From positions 62,001-126,000 of the forward strand of contig NZ_FNHS01000006.1 in assembly GCF_900103445.1 (NCBI RefSeq): DNA of 64,000 nt, in the 5' to 3' direction. Positions 10,173 through 19,251 of this stretch are shown piece after piece. The notes under the pieces are model-generated. The model searched no databases, had not been told where the DNA came from, and was given only the letters and a program-made list of their open reading frames with translations. The DNA comes from Methylobacterium phyllostachyos. Lineage in GTDB: Bacteria > Pseudomonadota > Alphaproteobacteria > Rhizobiales > Beijerinckiaceae. Every line of letters starts with the position of its first letter. Position 1 is the stretch's first letter. A program made the translations under genes and the position numbers.

Positions 10173-12401
10173 TCAGGCGAGCCGGACCAACCGGTCGACC
10201 AGCGTCCGATCATTCAGCAACGCCATGCGCTCGCGCGGTGTCAGCCACATCCGCACCTCTTCGACCGTCTCGGCCTCGGCGATCTTGGCAGCCGCCAGCG
10301 TCCGGTCCGGGTCGATCGCACCGCGCGGCCGGTCGCGGCCCGGCGGGAGCATCCGGGTATGGGCATCCGCGAGATCGGGGTCGGCATGAAGCGCGGAGAG
10401 GGCATCCGACCCGTCGAAGCCCCGTGCGGTGTTGCGGGCGGTCAGGGCTCCGGCGCGGACAGCGATCGCCGGGGGCGTGGCCTCTTCCGGTGTGGCCAGC
10501 AGGCGCCGCCGCTTGAGCGCGAGGCCGAGGCCGAGTTGGCCGCTGGCCCAGGAGATCGGGATGGCCAGAACCAAGCCCAGGATGGTGGGGCTCATCCAGA
10601 GGAACAGCGACGTGGCGATCGCGAAGGCCGCGCCTCCGGCCACCAGCCCCAGAACCATGTGCCAGCCGTGCCGGGACACGATATCGCGCAGCGGGATCGA
10701 GCCGTCGTCGCGCCGCTGCGGGTTCCAGCCGGTGTCGCGCCCCAGCAGGATATCCATGACCGAGCTGGACTGAATCACCATCGCCACCGGGGCCACCAGC
10801 GCGGAGAGCAGGATTTCGACCAGGCTGGACAGGATCACCCGTCCTGTGCCGCCGCAGGCCAGCCGCGCCGCGCCGTGGCGCAGGGCGACGATCAGGCCGA
10901 GGAGTTTCGGGGCCAGCAGCACCGCCATGGTCAGCCCGAACAGTTGCAGAGCGCGCACCGGGTCGAACCGTGGGAAGACCGGCGAGAAGCCGGCGCCGCC
11001 GAAATAGTCCGGCCGCTCCGTGGCGGTCTGGAGGACCAGCAGGATACCGACCACGAGTTGGAGCAGCCAGAGCGGCGACGCGAGGTAACCGGCGATGCCA
11101 GTGGCGAAGTGCTGGCGGGTCGCCGGGTGCAGCCCGGCCGCGCCGATCACCCGCGCGTGCTGCAGGTTGCCCTGCGCCCAGCGCCGGTCGCGGACCGCCA
11201 CGTCGATCAGCGAGGGCGGGCTCTCCTCGTAGGAACCCTCAAGGCGGTGCAGCATGTAGACGGCCCAGCCGGCCCGGCGGATCAACGCCGCTTCCACGAA
11301 GTCGTGGGAGAGGATGTGGCCGCCGAAGGGCGGTTTACCCGGCAGATCGGGCAGGCCGCAGGACCCGGCAAAGGCGCGGGTCCGGATGATGGCGTTGTGG
11401 CCCCAGTAATTGCCGTCCCGGCCGGACCATGCGGCGAGGCCAGCGGCGATCACAGGTCCGTAGATCCGCGCGGCGAATTGTTGGAGGCGGGCAAACAACG
11501 TGTTGCGATTGATAATCAGGGGCAACGTTTGGATGATGCCGGCATCCGGATCCGCCTCCATGGCGGCGGCGAGTGCCACGATGGCCGGCCCGCTCATCAG
11601 GCTGTCGGCGTCGAGCACGAGCATATGGTCGTAGCGTCCGCCCCAGCGCGTGACGAAGTCGCCGATGTTTCCGGCCTTCCGGTGATGGTTCTTAAGTCGG
11701 TGACGATAGTAGAGGCGCGCATCCGGCCCGAGCCGCGCGCGCAGGTCCAGGAATGCGCGCTCTTCCGCGATCCAGGCATCGGGCTGCGTCGAGTCCGACA
11801 GCACGAACCAGTCGAAGTGCCGTCCAAGACCGGTGGCCTCGACCGCCTCCTGCATCGCCTCGACGCCGGCGAAGGTGCGGGCGGTGGCCTCATTGTAGAC
11901 CGGCATGAGGATGGCGGTCCGGGTTGAAAGCCCGGCCGGTATCGCCGGCGCCCGCTCGCGGCGCAGCAACACCGCGAAGCCGAGCAGCGCGCTCGTGAAG
12001 GCCAAGGCGATCCACGAGAAGGTCAGGCAGAACAGGACCACCAGGGCGAGCTGGAGCCCGGTCGGACTGCCGGAGACCGACACGGTCTCGACCATCTGCC
12101 AGCCGCCATAGGCGGTGAGCGCCAGCGCGCCGCCGAAGACCCAGAGGCGTGCGAGCCAGGGCGTCCGCGCCGGGCGCGAAGGCCTATGGCGCGCGGCCGG
12201 ATCCCAATGCGCGAGGTTCTGGACCGGCATCGCCAGCGGAGCCTCGGGCGGCAGCCCGAAAGCGGATGCCGGTGCGGCCGTCTCGGGCTCCGCCTCGGAT
12301 AGGACCTGGGAGTGGGAGATCGTCTCGTCCGATTTCACGGCGCTGGCTGAACCTCGGTAACGTCGTGGCGAAGGCGTCAGGGTGTCCACCGGAACAGCCA
12401 T
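10173..12401 (-). CDS. opgH: Glucans biosynthesis glucosyltransferase H
   Basis: A 742-residue inner-membrane glucosyltransferase that uses UDP-glucose to build the backbone of osmoregulated periplasmic glucans. A cytoplasmic N-terminal extension is followed by two transmembrane helices (about 85-145). The GT2 catalytic domain carries LMPVYNE, LDADS (the metal-binding DXD), GHILSHDFVEAAL and the acceptor motif RRWAQGNLQH. Several C-terminal membrane helices complete the family architecture. Its start overlaps the end of opgG by 25 bases, so the two are co-transcribed and probably translationally coupled. The frame stays open for 46 codons beyond the TGA stop. Confidence 0.96.
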   Translation of the reverse strand: MAVPVDTLTPSPRRYRGSASAVKSDETISHSQVLSEAEPETAAPASAFGLPPEAPLAMPVQNLAHWDPAARHRPSRPARTPWLARLWVFGGALALTAYGGWQMVETVSVSGSPTGLQLALVVLFCLTFSWIALAFTSALLGFAVLLRRERAPAIPAGLSTRTAILMPVYNEATARTFAGVEAMQEAVEATGLGRHFDWFVLSDSTQPDAWIAEERAFLDLRARLGPDARLYYRHRLKNHHRKAGNIGDFVTRWGGRYDHMLVLDADSLMSGPAIVALAAAMEADPDAGIIQTLPLIINRNTLFARLQQFAARIYGPVIAAGLAAWSGRDGNYWGHNAIIRTRAFAGSCGLPDLPGKPPFGGHILSHDFVEAALIRRAGWAVYMLHRLEGSYEESPPSLIDVAVRDRRWAQGNLQHARVIGAAGLHPATRQHFATGIAGYLASPLWLLQLVVGILLVLQTATERPDYFGGAGFSPVFPRFDPVRALQLFGLTMAVLLAPKLLGLIVALRHGAARLACGGTGRVILSSLVEILLSALVAPVAMVIQSSSVMDILLGRDTGWNPQRRDDGSIPLRDIVSRHGWHMVLGLVAGGAAFAIATSLFLWMSPTILGLVLAIPISWASGQLGLGLALKRRRLLATPEEATPPAIAVRAGALTARNTARGFDGSDALSALHADPDLADAHTRMLPPGRDRPRGAIDPDRTLAAAKIAEAETVEEVRMWLTPRERMALLNDRTLVDRLVRLA

Positions 12402-13945
12402 GTCTCGCTGGCCCGGGCTTGTCCGCGCCGGAGCGCGAGACGCAATTCACTCGCCCGTTCGTTGCCGGGATCGAGCTCGAACAGGATCCGCAGGGTCCTG
12501 CGATCGGGGTAGCGGTATTGGTCCTGCCGGGTGATCGTACCGGCCGAGGCGCTGAGATCGACGTCGATGTCGCCCGGCCCGAACAGCGTGTCACCCTGGA
12601 AATCGACCGCGAAGAGGCGCCGGTTGCCGGCACTGCCGTGGCCGCATCGGCTGTCGATGACCCGCGCGATTTCGGGCGGCAATGGATCAGGCCATCCCTT
12701 CGACCAATGCTGGCGGCAGAGGAACCGCATCTCCCCGCCCTTGGCGAGCTTCGCCTTGGGACGCCAATAGGCGAAGATGTTTTCGTTGAGTTCGGAATCG
12801 CTCGGGATCTCGAGCAGCGTCACGGCGCCCTCGTTCCAATCGTCCAGCGGCTCCAGCCACAGGGACGGGCGCTGCTCCCAATGGCGCCGGTCGTCGTCGA
12901 AATCGTGGTATGCCCGGGCCCGCTGCATCAGGCCGAAGCCCTTGGGTGCCCGGTCAACGAAGGCCGAGACCTGTAGCGTCTCGGGATTGTGCACCGGGCG
13001 CCAGATCGGCTCGCCATAGCCATTGTGGATCGCCAAACCCTCCACCGAGAAGGCTGCGGCCCGCAAATCGTCGACACGGCGCCGGTCGAGCGGTCCGAAC
13101 AGATAGCTCCCCTGCATGCCGCCGAGCCCGATATGGTCGAGGTCGGCCCGGGCGAAGACCGTGCCGTCGATCCCAGCCACCGAGGCCTCGCGGCCCGGGG
13201 TCAGGGTCAACTTGAATGCCGCCGTGGCGGATTCCGATTCGGCCAGTGCGTGGACGATGATCGGCTGTCCGGGCGCTGGCGTCTCGATGAACAGGGCCCG
13301 GAACAGGGGGAACTCTTCCCCCCGCGCATCGGCCGGTCGCAGGGCCAGCGCCCGGGCGTTGATCCCGAAATCCTGTCCCTCTGCCACGAGTCGGAAGAAG
13401 GAGCCGCCCTGGAGCAACGCGAAATCCGCCAGCGCGCCCCCATCGGAGAACCGTGCGCGCAACCGGAGCCCAGAGAAGGCGGTCTCGGCGTCGAGGTCCG
13501 GCAGGTCGATGCCGGGGGCCGAGAACGATGCCTTGTCGTAGGAGATCGGCGTTACGAGCCCGTTCTCCACCAGGAATAGCGAAACCGGGGTATCGAAGAT
13601 CGAGCCTCGCAGCAGCGGCTCGAGGCTGTAGCCGATCCCTTGATCGGCCCAGATCGCCCGCCCTTCGACCGGATGGATCGCCTCATAGGCGTCACGCGAG
13701 AGATTCTTCAGGACGGCCGGGAGATCTGCGGTCTTCGGGCCGGTATAGGGGGCCTTGGCGCGTGCGCGGGCCAAATCTGTGAGCGTGTTCGCCTCGAACG
13801 CCTCGCCGGCGCCTGGAAGCGTGGGGACCTTCTCCGCATCGGCTGCCATCGCCACCGGGGACCAGGATCCCGCGGCCGCACCCAGCGCGCCGGCGAGGAC
13901 GACGCGGCGTGTCAGGGCAGCGGGCTGGCGGATCGGGTTCATCAT
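12377..13945 (-). CDS. opgG: Glucan biosynthesis protein G, periplasmic
   Basis: A 522-residue periplasmic protein needed for synthesis or branching of osmoregulated periplasmic glucans. The N-terminus has a twin-arginine-like signal (TRRVVLAGALGAAAG ... AMAAD), as in the OpgG/OpgD family, followed by the conserved MdoG beta-sandwich: FEANTLTDLARARAKAPYTG, LRARFSDGGALADFALLQGG and WSKGWPDPLPPEIARVIDSR. Length matches the family. It is the first gene of an operon with opgH. An adjacent ATG one codon downstream is an alternative start. Confidence 0.95.
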   Translation of the reverse strand: MMNPIRQPAALTRRVVLAGALGAAAGSWSPVAMAADAEKVPTLPGAGEAFEANTLTDLARARAKAPYTGPKTADLPAVLKNLSRDAYEAIHPVEGRAIWADQGIGYSLEPLLRGSIFDTPVSLFLVENGLVTPISYDKASFSAPGIDLPDLDAETAFSGLRLRARFSDGGALADFALLQGGSFFRLVAEGQDFGINARALALRPADARGEEFPLFRALFIETPAPGQPIIVHALAESESATAAFKLTLTPGREASVAGIDGTVFARADLDHIGLGGMQGSYLFGPLDRRRVDDLRAAAFSVEGLAIHNGYGEPIWRPVHNPETLQVSAFVDRAPKGFGLMQRARAYHDFDDDRRHWEQRPSLWLEPLDDWNEGAVTLLEIPSDSELNENIFAYWRPKAKLAKGGEMRFLCRQHWSKGWPDPLPPEIARVIDSRCGHGSAGNRRLFAVDFQGDTLFGPGDIDVDLSASAGTITRQDQYRYPDRRTLRILFELDPGNERASELRLALRRGQARASETWLFRWTP

Positions 13946-14185
13946 ACGGCCGTCGTTCTCTCGTATCTCTCGCCGTTCCCGATCCTGCGGTCGTCGGGGC
14001 GGGTTCCCGGATCAGGGTCCGATGCGCGCTCCGCGACCGGCGCGGCGGCGTTCCAGACGGGTGTGTATACGGGCGGGCCGTCTGAACCCAGGGTTAAGCA
14101 GGCGATCGAACTGCAAGCCGCTCCGTTGACTTACCGCAAGCCGGCTCTCTAATTCGGCTGACCGTATGGAAGCGGGGGAGGCAGC

Positions 14186-14779
14186 ATGGGGTCGTTGCGA
14201 GTCACGGGCCACGGCGTGGATCTCGGCGAGAGTCTGCGCGGTCGCGTCGAGGAGCGGATGTCCGCGATACAGTCCAAATATCTCGACTCGCATATGAGCG
14301 ATGCTTGTACCGGCCATGTGACGCTGCGGCGGGATGGGAGCGCCTTCCGGACGGATTGTGTGCTGCATCTCGTGTCTGGACTGACCATCGAGGCGAACGG
14401 GTTCGCGCACGACGCGCGGTCGAGCTTCGAGCAGACGGCGGAGCGCTTGGAGACCCGGCTGCGCCGGTACAAGCACCGCCTGAAGCAGCACGCTACCGGG
14501 CCCGGCGACGATGCGGCGGTCGAGGCCGCCTACGCGGTTCTGGCGGCTCCGGACGACGAGGACGATGAGCCGGCCGACGAGGACGCCCACCCGCCGATCG
14601 TGGCGGAGAGCACCCGCACGCTGCAGCGCCGCACCATCGGCGAGGCTGTGACGGCCCTCGACATGACAGGATCGCCAGTGCTCGTGTTCGTCCACGCTGG
14701 CACCGGGCGCGTCAACGTCGTATACCGGCGCAGCGATGGCGCGATCGGCTGGGTGGACCCGCCGAACGCCGTCGATTGA
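14186..14779 (+). CDS. hpf: Ribosome hibernation promoting factor, long form
   Basis: A 197-residue protein with an N-terminal S30AE/sigma-54-modulation domain (LRVTGHGVDLGESLRGRVEE, residues 3-22, through about 105) and a C-terminal dimerisation domain (PVLVFVHAGTGRVNVVYRRSDGAIGWVDP). This is the long HPF architecture that drives 100S ribosome dimers in stationary phase. A strong GGAGG lies 4 bases before ATG 14186. In many alphaproteobacteria hpf follows rpoN; here rpoN is absent and opgG is upstream and divergent. ptsN follows, as is usual. Confidence 0.95.
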   Translation: MGSLRVTGHGVDLGESLRGRVEERMSAIQSKYLDSHMSDACTGHVTLRRDGSAFRTDCVLHLVSGLTIEANGFAHDARSSFEQTAERLETRLRRYKHRLKQHATGPGDDAAVEAAYAVLAAPDDEDDEPADEDAHPPIVAESTRTLQRRTIGEAVTALDMTGSPVLVFVHAGTGRVNVVYRRSDGAIGWVDPPNAVD

Positions 14780-14914
14780 CGGGTCGGGAGGAACAGAGCC
14801 GGAACCGGCCTGTTTCCCGGTCGATTGGTGGGCAGGGGCGCGGCCGAGCGGCCGTCGGCGCCCCCGCAACGAGGCCCGTCCCTACCGGGCGGGCGACGGG
14901 GCAACGGTCGTTCG

Positions 14915-15382
14915 ATGCCAATTCTGGAATTCCTCGACCCCGAGTCGGTCGTGCCGTCGCTGCGCGCGCGGGCCAAGAAGCAGGTCCTCCAGGATCTCGC
15001 TGCCCACGCCGCGCGTCGCCTGCCCGCGCTCGGCGAGCGCCCCATCTTCGATACGCTGCTCCAGCGGGAGCGGCTGGGATCGACCGGCATCGGCGACGGC
15101 GTGGCGATTCCCCACGGTAAGCTCCCCGGTCTCGACCGGCTCTTCGGCCTGTTCGCACGATTCGACCGGCCGGTGGATTTCGAGGCGCTGGACGGCCAAC
15201 CAGTGGATATCGCGTTCCTGCTGCTGGCCCCCGAGGGCGCCGGTGCCGATCACCTCAAGGCCCTCGCGCAGGTCGCCCGGGTCCTCCGGGAGCCAGGCAT
15301 GTTGGCGCATATCCGTGCGGCCCGGGATGCGGGTGCGCTGTACGCCCTCCTGACCCGCTCCACGGCGCCGCAGGCCGCCTGA
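14915..15382 (+). CDS. ptsN: PTS IIA-like nitrogen regulatory protein
   Basis: A 155-residue EIIA-Ntr protein with the conserved phospho-acceptor motif GDGVAIPHGKL (His67) and the downstream LAPEGAGADHLKALAQVARVL segment. In the nitrogen PTS it receives phosphate from NPr and acts as a regulator (K+ transport, stress, PHB metabolism in related bacteria), not in sugar uptake. ATG 14915 was chosen because it begins the conserved MPILEFLDPE; its ribosome site is weak. It follows hpf by 135 bases and its stop overlaps the next start by one base (TGATG). Confidence 0.94.
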   Translation: MPILEFLDPESVVPSLRARAKKQVLQDLAAHAARRLPALGERPIFDTLLQRERLGSTGIGDGVAIPHGKLPGLDRLFGLFARFDRPVDFEALDGQPVDIAFLLLAPEGAGADHLKALAQVARVLREPGMLAHIRAARDAGALYALLTRSTAPQAA

Positions 15383-15708
15383 TGTCGCCCTATCGAATCG
15401 CCGTACCTCTGGCCCTCGTGTGCGGCCTGGCGGGTTCGGCCCGGGCGCAGGGCGAGACGACCTGCGCCCGCGACCTGCTCGTCGCGCAGTCGATGCAGCG
15501 GCAGGCGATCGACCAGCTCGAACAGGCCGACGGGGACGATGCCAAGAACTGCCGGGTCTGGCGGCGGCACGTCGAGACGATGCGCCGGGTCTCGGGCGTC
15601 TATGGCCGCTGTCTCTCCGGATCGGAACGCGCAGAGCGCCTCGCCCAGGTCCAAGGTTCGGATCGCGAGTTCTCGGCGGCCATCAAGGCGCGGTGCCGCG
15701 GTCAGTAG
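15382..15708 (+). CDS. Small secreted protein of unknown function
   Basis: A 108-residue protein with a clear Sec signal peptide (MSPYRIAVPLALVCGLAGSA, cleavage likely after ARA-Q at residue 22-23). The mature helical domain contains three Cys (TTCARDLL, NCRVW, YGRCLSG) plus a fourth near the end (ARCRGQ), suggesting two disulfides in the periplasm. The start overlaps the ptsN stop by one base, so it is probably coupled to hpf-ptsN. No named family is recognised. Confidence 0.7.
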   Translation: MSPYRIAVPLALVCGLAGSARAQGETTCARDLLVAQSMQRQAIDQLEQADGDDAKNCRVWRRHVETMRRVSGVYGRCLSGSERAERLAQVQGSDREFSAAIKARCRGQ

Positions 15709-15730
15709 CGCCCCACCGGCATGCGCGACC

Positions 15731-16501
15731 TCAGTCCACGCCGCGCATCGCCAGGGGCTCGGCGACCATCTTCACGGGCTTGCCGCGCCCGATCAGGATC
15801 GCTGCCCGCGACCGTTCCGGATCCGCCTCGAACCGCGTGCGAACCCAACTGGCCAGGAACTTCACATACTCGGACGCGACAAGCTTGGCCGCGGGCGGGC
15901 TTTGCCACCAGCGGTCGGCATCGAACGCTTCGGTGACGACCGGGTGGGGCAGGATGCGGTCGCTGTCCAGCAGGGCGTGATCCAGCTCGATCAGCGTGCG
16001 CGGCATATGGTAGTTCGAGGTGACCACCGCGACGGTGTTGAAGCGATGGGCCCGCATCCAGCGGCGCGTCTCGATGGCGTTGCCGATCGTGTTGCGCGCC
16101 CGGTAGTCGAGGTCGACGCAGCAGGCGATGAGGGCGCGCTGCGACGGATTCAGCCGGGCGATCTCGTCGCGGCTGGTGCGCTCATTGACCCCCGTGATGA
16201 GGAGGCGCCGTCCGTAGCCGTTGGCCAGGAGGTCGATCGCGTCGCCGACCCGCTGCGCCCCGCCGGTCAGCGCCACGATTCCATCGACCCGGTCGGTCGG
16301 TGTCCGCTCGTGCCGGGCCAGGGTGCCGACGAAGATCAGGAAGCCGGCGAACAAGGTCAAGGTCGCGAGACCCGCTCCGAGACCGCAGATGCCGAGCGCC
16401 ACGCGTCGCCGCTTGCGTGGCGGCGACGGGCGGGGGCAGTCCCGCTGGTGCCAGGCCCAGCCGACGACGTCGGTCGTCAGCGGATCCGATGCGCGCAGCA
16501 T
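15731..16501 (-). CDS. YdcF family (DUF218) protein
   Basis: A 256-residue membrane-anchored protein with one helix (VALGICGLGAGLATLTLFAGFLIFVG) and a DUF218/ElyC-like domain: DGIVALTGGAQRV, GYGRRLLITGVN, DYRARNTIGNAIETRRW and VVTSNYHMPRTLIEL. These proteins are linked to envelope polymer metabolism; the activity is unknown. Start choice is uncertain. An ATG at 16513 directly abuts GGAGG with no spacing, so the next ATG (16501, 12-base spacing) was taken; a much longer upstream frame exists but looks non-coding. It follows ftsX in the same direction, the usual alphaproteobacterial order. Confidence 0.85.
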   Translation of the reverse strand: MLRASDPLTTDVVGWAWHQRDCPRPSPPRKRRRVALGICGLGAGLATLTLFAGFLIFVGTLARHERTPTDRVDGIVALTGGAQRVGDAIDLLANGYGRRLLITGVNERTSRDEIARLNPSQRALIACCVDLDYRARNTIGNAIETRRWMRAHRFNTVAVVTSNYHMPRTLIELDHALLDSDRILPHPVVTEAFDADRWWQSPPAAKLVASEYVKFLASWVRTRFEADPERSRAAILIGRGKPVKMVAEPLAMRGVD

Positions 16502-16655
16502 ACGCGTGCTCATCCTCCGGAGGATCGGCTTCGATTGCGGCGGCCCGGAGGCGGCGCGAAAATCCGAATCCACACCGCAACGATAAGGTTTCCGGATTGT
16601 AAATCCGTGCGTCGGATCCGCAATGTCCACGCTGTCGGAGAGGATGCGGCAAGCG

Positions 16656-17624
16656 TCAGGCGAGGAAACGTCGCACGGTGATGCGCGAGACGACACCCGT
16701 GACGAGCGAGGCGATGACGCCGATCAGGAGGACGCTGGCGTAGCCGCGCAGCCCGATCTGGAAGGCGCCGAACAGGGCTTCGACCTCCTGACCCGCCGGG
16801 CCCGATCGCGCCGCCCGGGCCAGCAATCCCCCGACGACGAAGAACAGGATCGCGAGCCCCGCTCCGATGGCGCCGCCACGTAGGCCGAGGCCGAAGAAAC
16901 GGCGCTGGAAGGCCCGGGCGATGTAGTCGTCGTCGGCGCCGACGAAATGCAGCACCTCCACCACTTCCCGGTTGCTGGCCATCGCGCCCCGGGTCGCGAA
17001 GGTAACGGCGAGGCCCGTCGCCACGAGGACGAGAATCACGAGTCCGATCCCGATGCCCACGAAGGCGCTGGCCGCGGTCGAAAGCCGCTGGAGCCAGAGG
17101 GCGTGATCATCGAGGCTCGCGACCCCCGGCAGCGCTTCCAGAAGCCGTGTGCGCAGCCGCTTCAAGTCGGCGCCCTGGCCGTTGCCGAGCTTGAGCGCGA
17201 TGAGCCGCGGCACCGGCAGGTCCGAGAGGTCGAGCCCGCTGCCGAGCCACGGCTCGAGCAGCCGCTCGGCTTCGGCTTTGGAGAAGACCCGCGTCTCGGC
17301 GATGCCCGGCTCCGCCCTGGCGATGCCCGCGGCCCTGGCCACGTCGCCATCGACGTCGCGCCCCGGCCCCGGACGGATCTGGATCGTGACTTCCTGGGCG
17401 ACGTCGCCCTGCCACTGGCTGGCATTCGCTGCCACCATCTCGGCCGCCCCGGCGCAGAGGCCCGCCAAGAAGGTCAGGATGGCGATGACCGCCGCCAGGG
17501 AGCGCCCGGCCGCCGTGTCGGTGGGCACCAGCGGGGCGTTGCGGCGAAGGTTCGCCGGGACCGCCGGGACCGGGGCGCCGGTCAAGGGCTCGGGTCGCGC
17601 CCGCGGGATCGCCTGTGTGCTCAT
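16656..17624 (-). CDS. ftsX: Cell division protein FtsX
   Basis: A 322-residue inner-membrane partner of FtsE. A cytoplasmic N-terminal tail is followed by TM1 (SLAAVIAILTFLAGLCAGAAEM). The periplasmic PLD-type domain (ANASQWQGDVAQEVTIQIRP to about residue 180) activates cell-wall hydrolases in characterised homologs. Three C-terminal helices and the FtsX-family motif NREVVEVLHFVGADDDYIARAFQRRF complete the protein. Its ATG overlaps the ftsE stop by 4 bases (17621-17624), which indicates coupled translation. Confidence 0.94.
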   Translation of the reverse strand: MSTQAIPRARPEPLTGAPVPAVPANLRRNAPLVPTDTAAGRSLAAVIAILTFLAGLCAGAAEMVAANASQWQGDVAQEVTIQIRPGPGRDVDGDVARAAGIARAEPGIAETRVFSKAEAERLLEPWLGSGLDLSDLPVPRLIALKLGNGQGADLKRLRTRLLEALPGVASLDDHALWLQRLSTAASAFVGIGIGLVILVLVATGLAVTFATRGAMASNREVVEVLHFVGADDDYIARAFQRRFFGLGLRGGAIGAGLAILFFVVGGLLARAARSGPAGQEVEALFGAFQIGLRGYASVLLIGVIASLVTGVVSRITVRRFLA

Positions 17625-18313
17625 TCCTCGATCCGAAGGCGCCCGTCGCCCAGCACCATCCGGCGGGCGTCGACCGTGTCCATGATGCCGAAATCGTGGG
17701 TGGCGATGATGACCGAGGTTCCGAGCTTGTTCAGCTCCAGGAACAGCCGCAGCAACCGCCGCCCGAGCCCCGGATCGACGTTGCCGGTCGGCTCGTCGGC
17801 GAGCAGCAGGTCGGGCCGGGCGATCAGCGCCCGCGCGATGGCGGCGCGTTGCTTCTCGCCGCCGGAGAGGAGCGGCGGCAGCGCGTGCATGCGCTCGCCG
17901 AGGCCGACCCAGCGCAGTAGCTCCACCACCTCGGCCCGATAGCTCGTCTCCGCGCGGCCCTGCACGCGCAGCGGCAGCGCCACGTTCTCGTAGGTTGTCA
18001 GATGGTCGAGCAGGCGAAAATCCTGGAAGACGACGCCCATCCGCCGGCGCAGCCCCGTGAGCGCCTTCGCGGAGATGCCGCTCACTTCCTCGCCGAACAC
18101 CGAGACGAGGCCGCGGGTCGGCCGCACCGAGAGCAGGATCAGGCGCAGCAGCGTCGTCTTGCCGGCGCCCGACGGCCCCGTGAGGAACTGGAACGAGCGC
18201 GGGGCAATGCGGAAGCTCACGTCCGACAGTACCTCCGGCCCGAGGCCGTAGCGCATGCCGACATTCTCGAACTGCACCACCGGCCGTTCAGCGCCGGGCA
18301 GCAGGCTCTTCAT
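17621..18313 (-). CDS. ftsE: Cell division ATP-binding protein FtsE
   Basis: A 230-residue ABC ATPase of the FtsEX complex. Visible motifs are Walker A GPSGAGKT (residues 46-53), Q-loop VVFQDFRLLDHLT, signature LSGGEKQR, Walker B LLLADEP and the switch His in IIATHDFGI. It couples ATP hydrolysis to septal wall remodelling through FtsX. ATG 18313 was preferred over a TTG six codons upstream because AGG lies 5 bases before it. The first gene of ftsE-ftsX-ydcF, divergent from the zinc-ribbon gene. Confidence 0.96.
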   Translation of the reverse strand: MKSLLPGAERPVVQFENVGMRYGLGPEVLSDVSFRIAPRSFQFLTGPSGAGKTTLLRLILLSVRPTRGLVSVFGEEVSGISAKALTGLRRRMGVVFQDFRLLDHLTTYENVALPLRVQGRAETSYRAEVVELLRWVGLGERMHALPPLLSGGEKQRAAIARALIARPDLLLADEPTGNVDPGLGRRLLRLFLELNKLGTSVIIATHDFGIMDTVDARRMVLGDGRLRIEE

Positions 18314-18486
18314 GTTCGCCTGTAGGTTCAAGGCCGTGCCGTGTCTCGCCGATCCCGCTTCCCGGCATCGCCGGATCGGAGGGCGTTTTCAAGGCCAGCG
18401 CGATTTCACCGCCGCTTAACCCTGTTCGGCCACACTTTCTCAAGCGAATTCACTTTCCGGCTCAGGTTCAGCCGGCTGATGCGAGT

Positions 18487-19251
18487 ATGGCGCGTATGCT
18501 GATCGTCTGCCCGAGCTGCGCGAGCGCCTATCAGATCGAGGCCGGAAAGGTCGGGCTGGAGGGCCGCTCGGTCCGGTGTGCGGCGTGCCGCGAGACGTGG
18601 TTCCTTACCCCGGCCGACGTGCTCGCCGGACACGAGTCCGAACTCGCCGCCAAGGAAGAGGCGGATCCGGTCTCGGACACAGCCTGGGAGGAGGCTGCGG
18701 CCGCTGTGCGGCAAGCCTCCGATCTCCCGATTCCCGCGATCCCTCTGCGACCGTTCCCGCGCGCGAAGATCCGACCCTCGGCTGGCCTGTCCCCATCCCT
18801 CGCTTTCGGACTTGCACTCCTGGCAGCGTTGCCGCTCGCCTGTCTGGCCCGCGCCAGCGTGGTTCGGATGGTCCCGCAGGCCGCCGCGTTGTTCGCGCGC
18901 ATCGGCCTTCCGGTGAACGTACGCGGCATCGAGATCCGCGACGTCGTGGCGTTCAGCAACCCCGCTGAAGAAGGCCAGACGGCGGAGCTCGTGGTCGAAG
19001 GCGATCTCGTCGGGATCGCGCGCTCCGACGTTCCGGTCGGAGCGCTCAACGCCGAGATTCGTGATGCAGCCGGTCGCGTTCTCCGGACCTTTTCCGTTCC
19101 TGCGCCGCGGGCAGTCCTCGGGCAAGCCGAGGCCGCCCGCTTTCGCGGCAGCTTGGCAAATCCGCCCGCCGACGGACGCGCGATCGTCGTGCGGTTCGCC
19201 AGTGCCGAGCCCAACCGGAGGGAGGCCCGACTTGCAGTCGATCAGCGCTGA
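18487..19251 (+). CDS. Zinc-ribbon (MJ0042-type) single-pass membrane protein
   Basis: A 254-residue protein starting with an MJ0042/zinc-ribbon finger: CPSC (Cys8, Cys11) and CAAC (Cys31, Cys34) around a YQI...GRSVRC core. A central acidic linker leads to one transmembrane helix at about residues 100-125 (SLAFGLALLAALPLACLA). A C-terminal domain follows (VRGIEIRDVVAFSNPAEEGQ, beta-rich, DUF3426-like). This domain pair is common beside ftsEX in Hyphomicrobiales; the role is unknown. It is divergent from ftsE. Confidence 0.82.
   Translation: MARMLIVCPSCASAYQIEAGKVGLEGRSVRCAACRETWFLTPADVLAGHESELAAKEEADPVSDTAWEEAAAAVRQASDLPIPAIPLRPFPRAKIRPSAGLSPSLAFGLALLAALPLACLARASVVRMVPQAAALFARIGLPVNVRGIEIRDVVAFSNPAEEGQTAELVVEGDLVGIARSDVPVGALNAEIRDAAGRVLRTFSVPAPRAVLGQAEAARFRGSLANPPADGRAIVVRFASAEPNRREARLAVDQR

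Noticed and set aside
10359..11927. A 522-codon forward open frame
   Set aside because: Antisense to opgH, with a composition typical of a shadow frame (Gly/Arg/Gln/Ala) and no motif.
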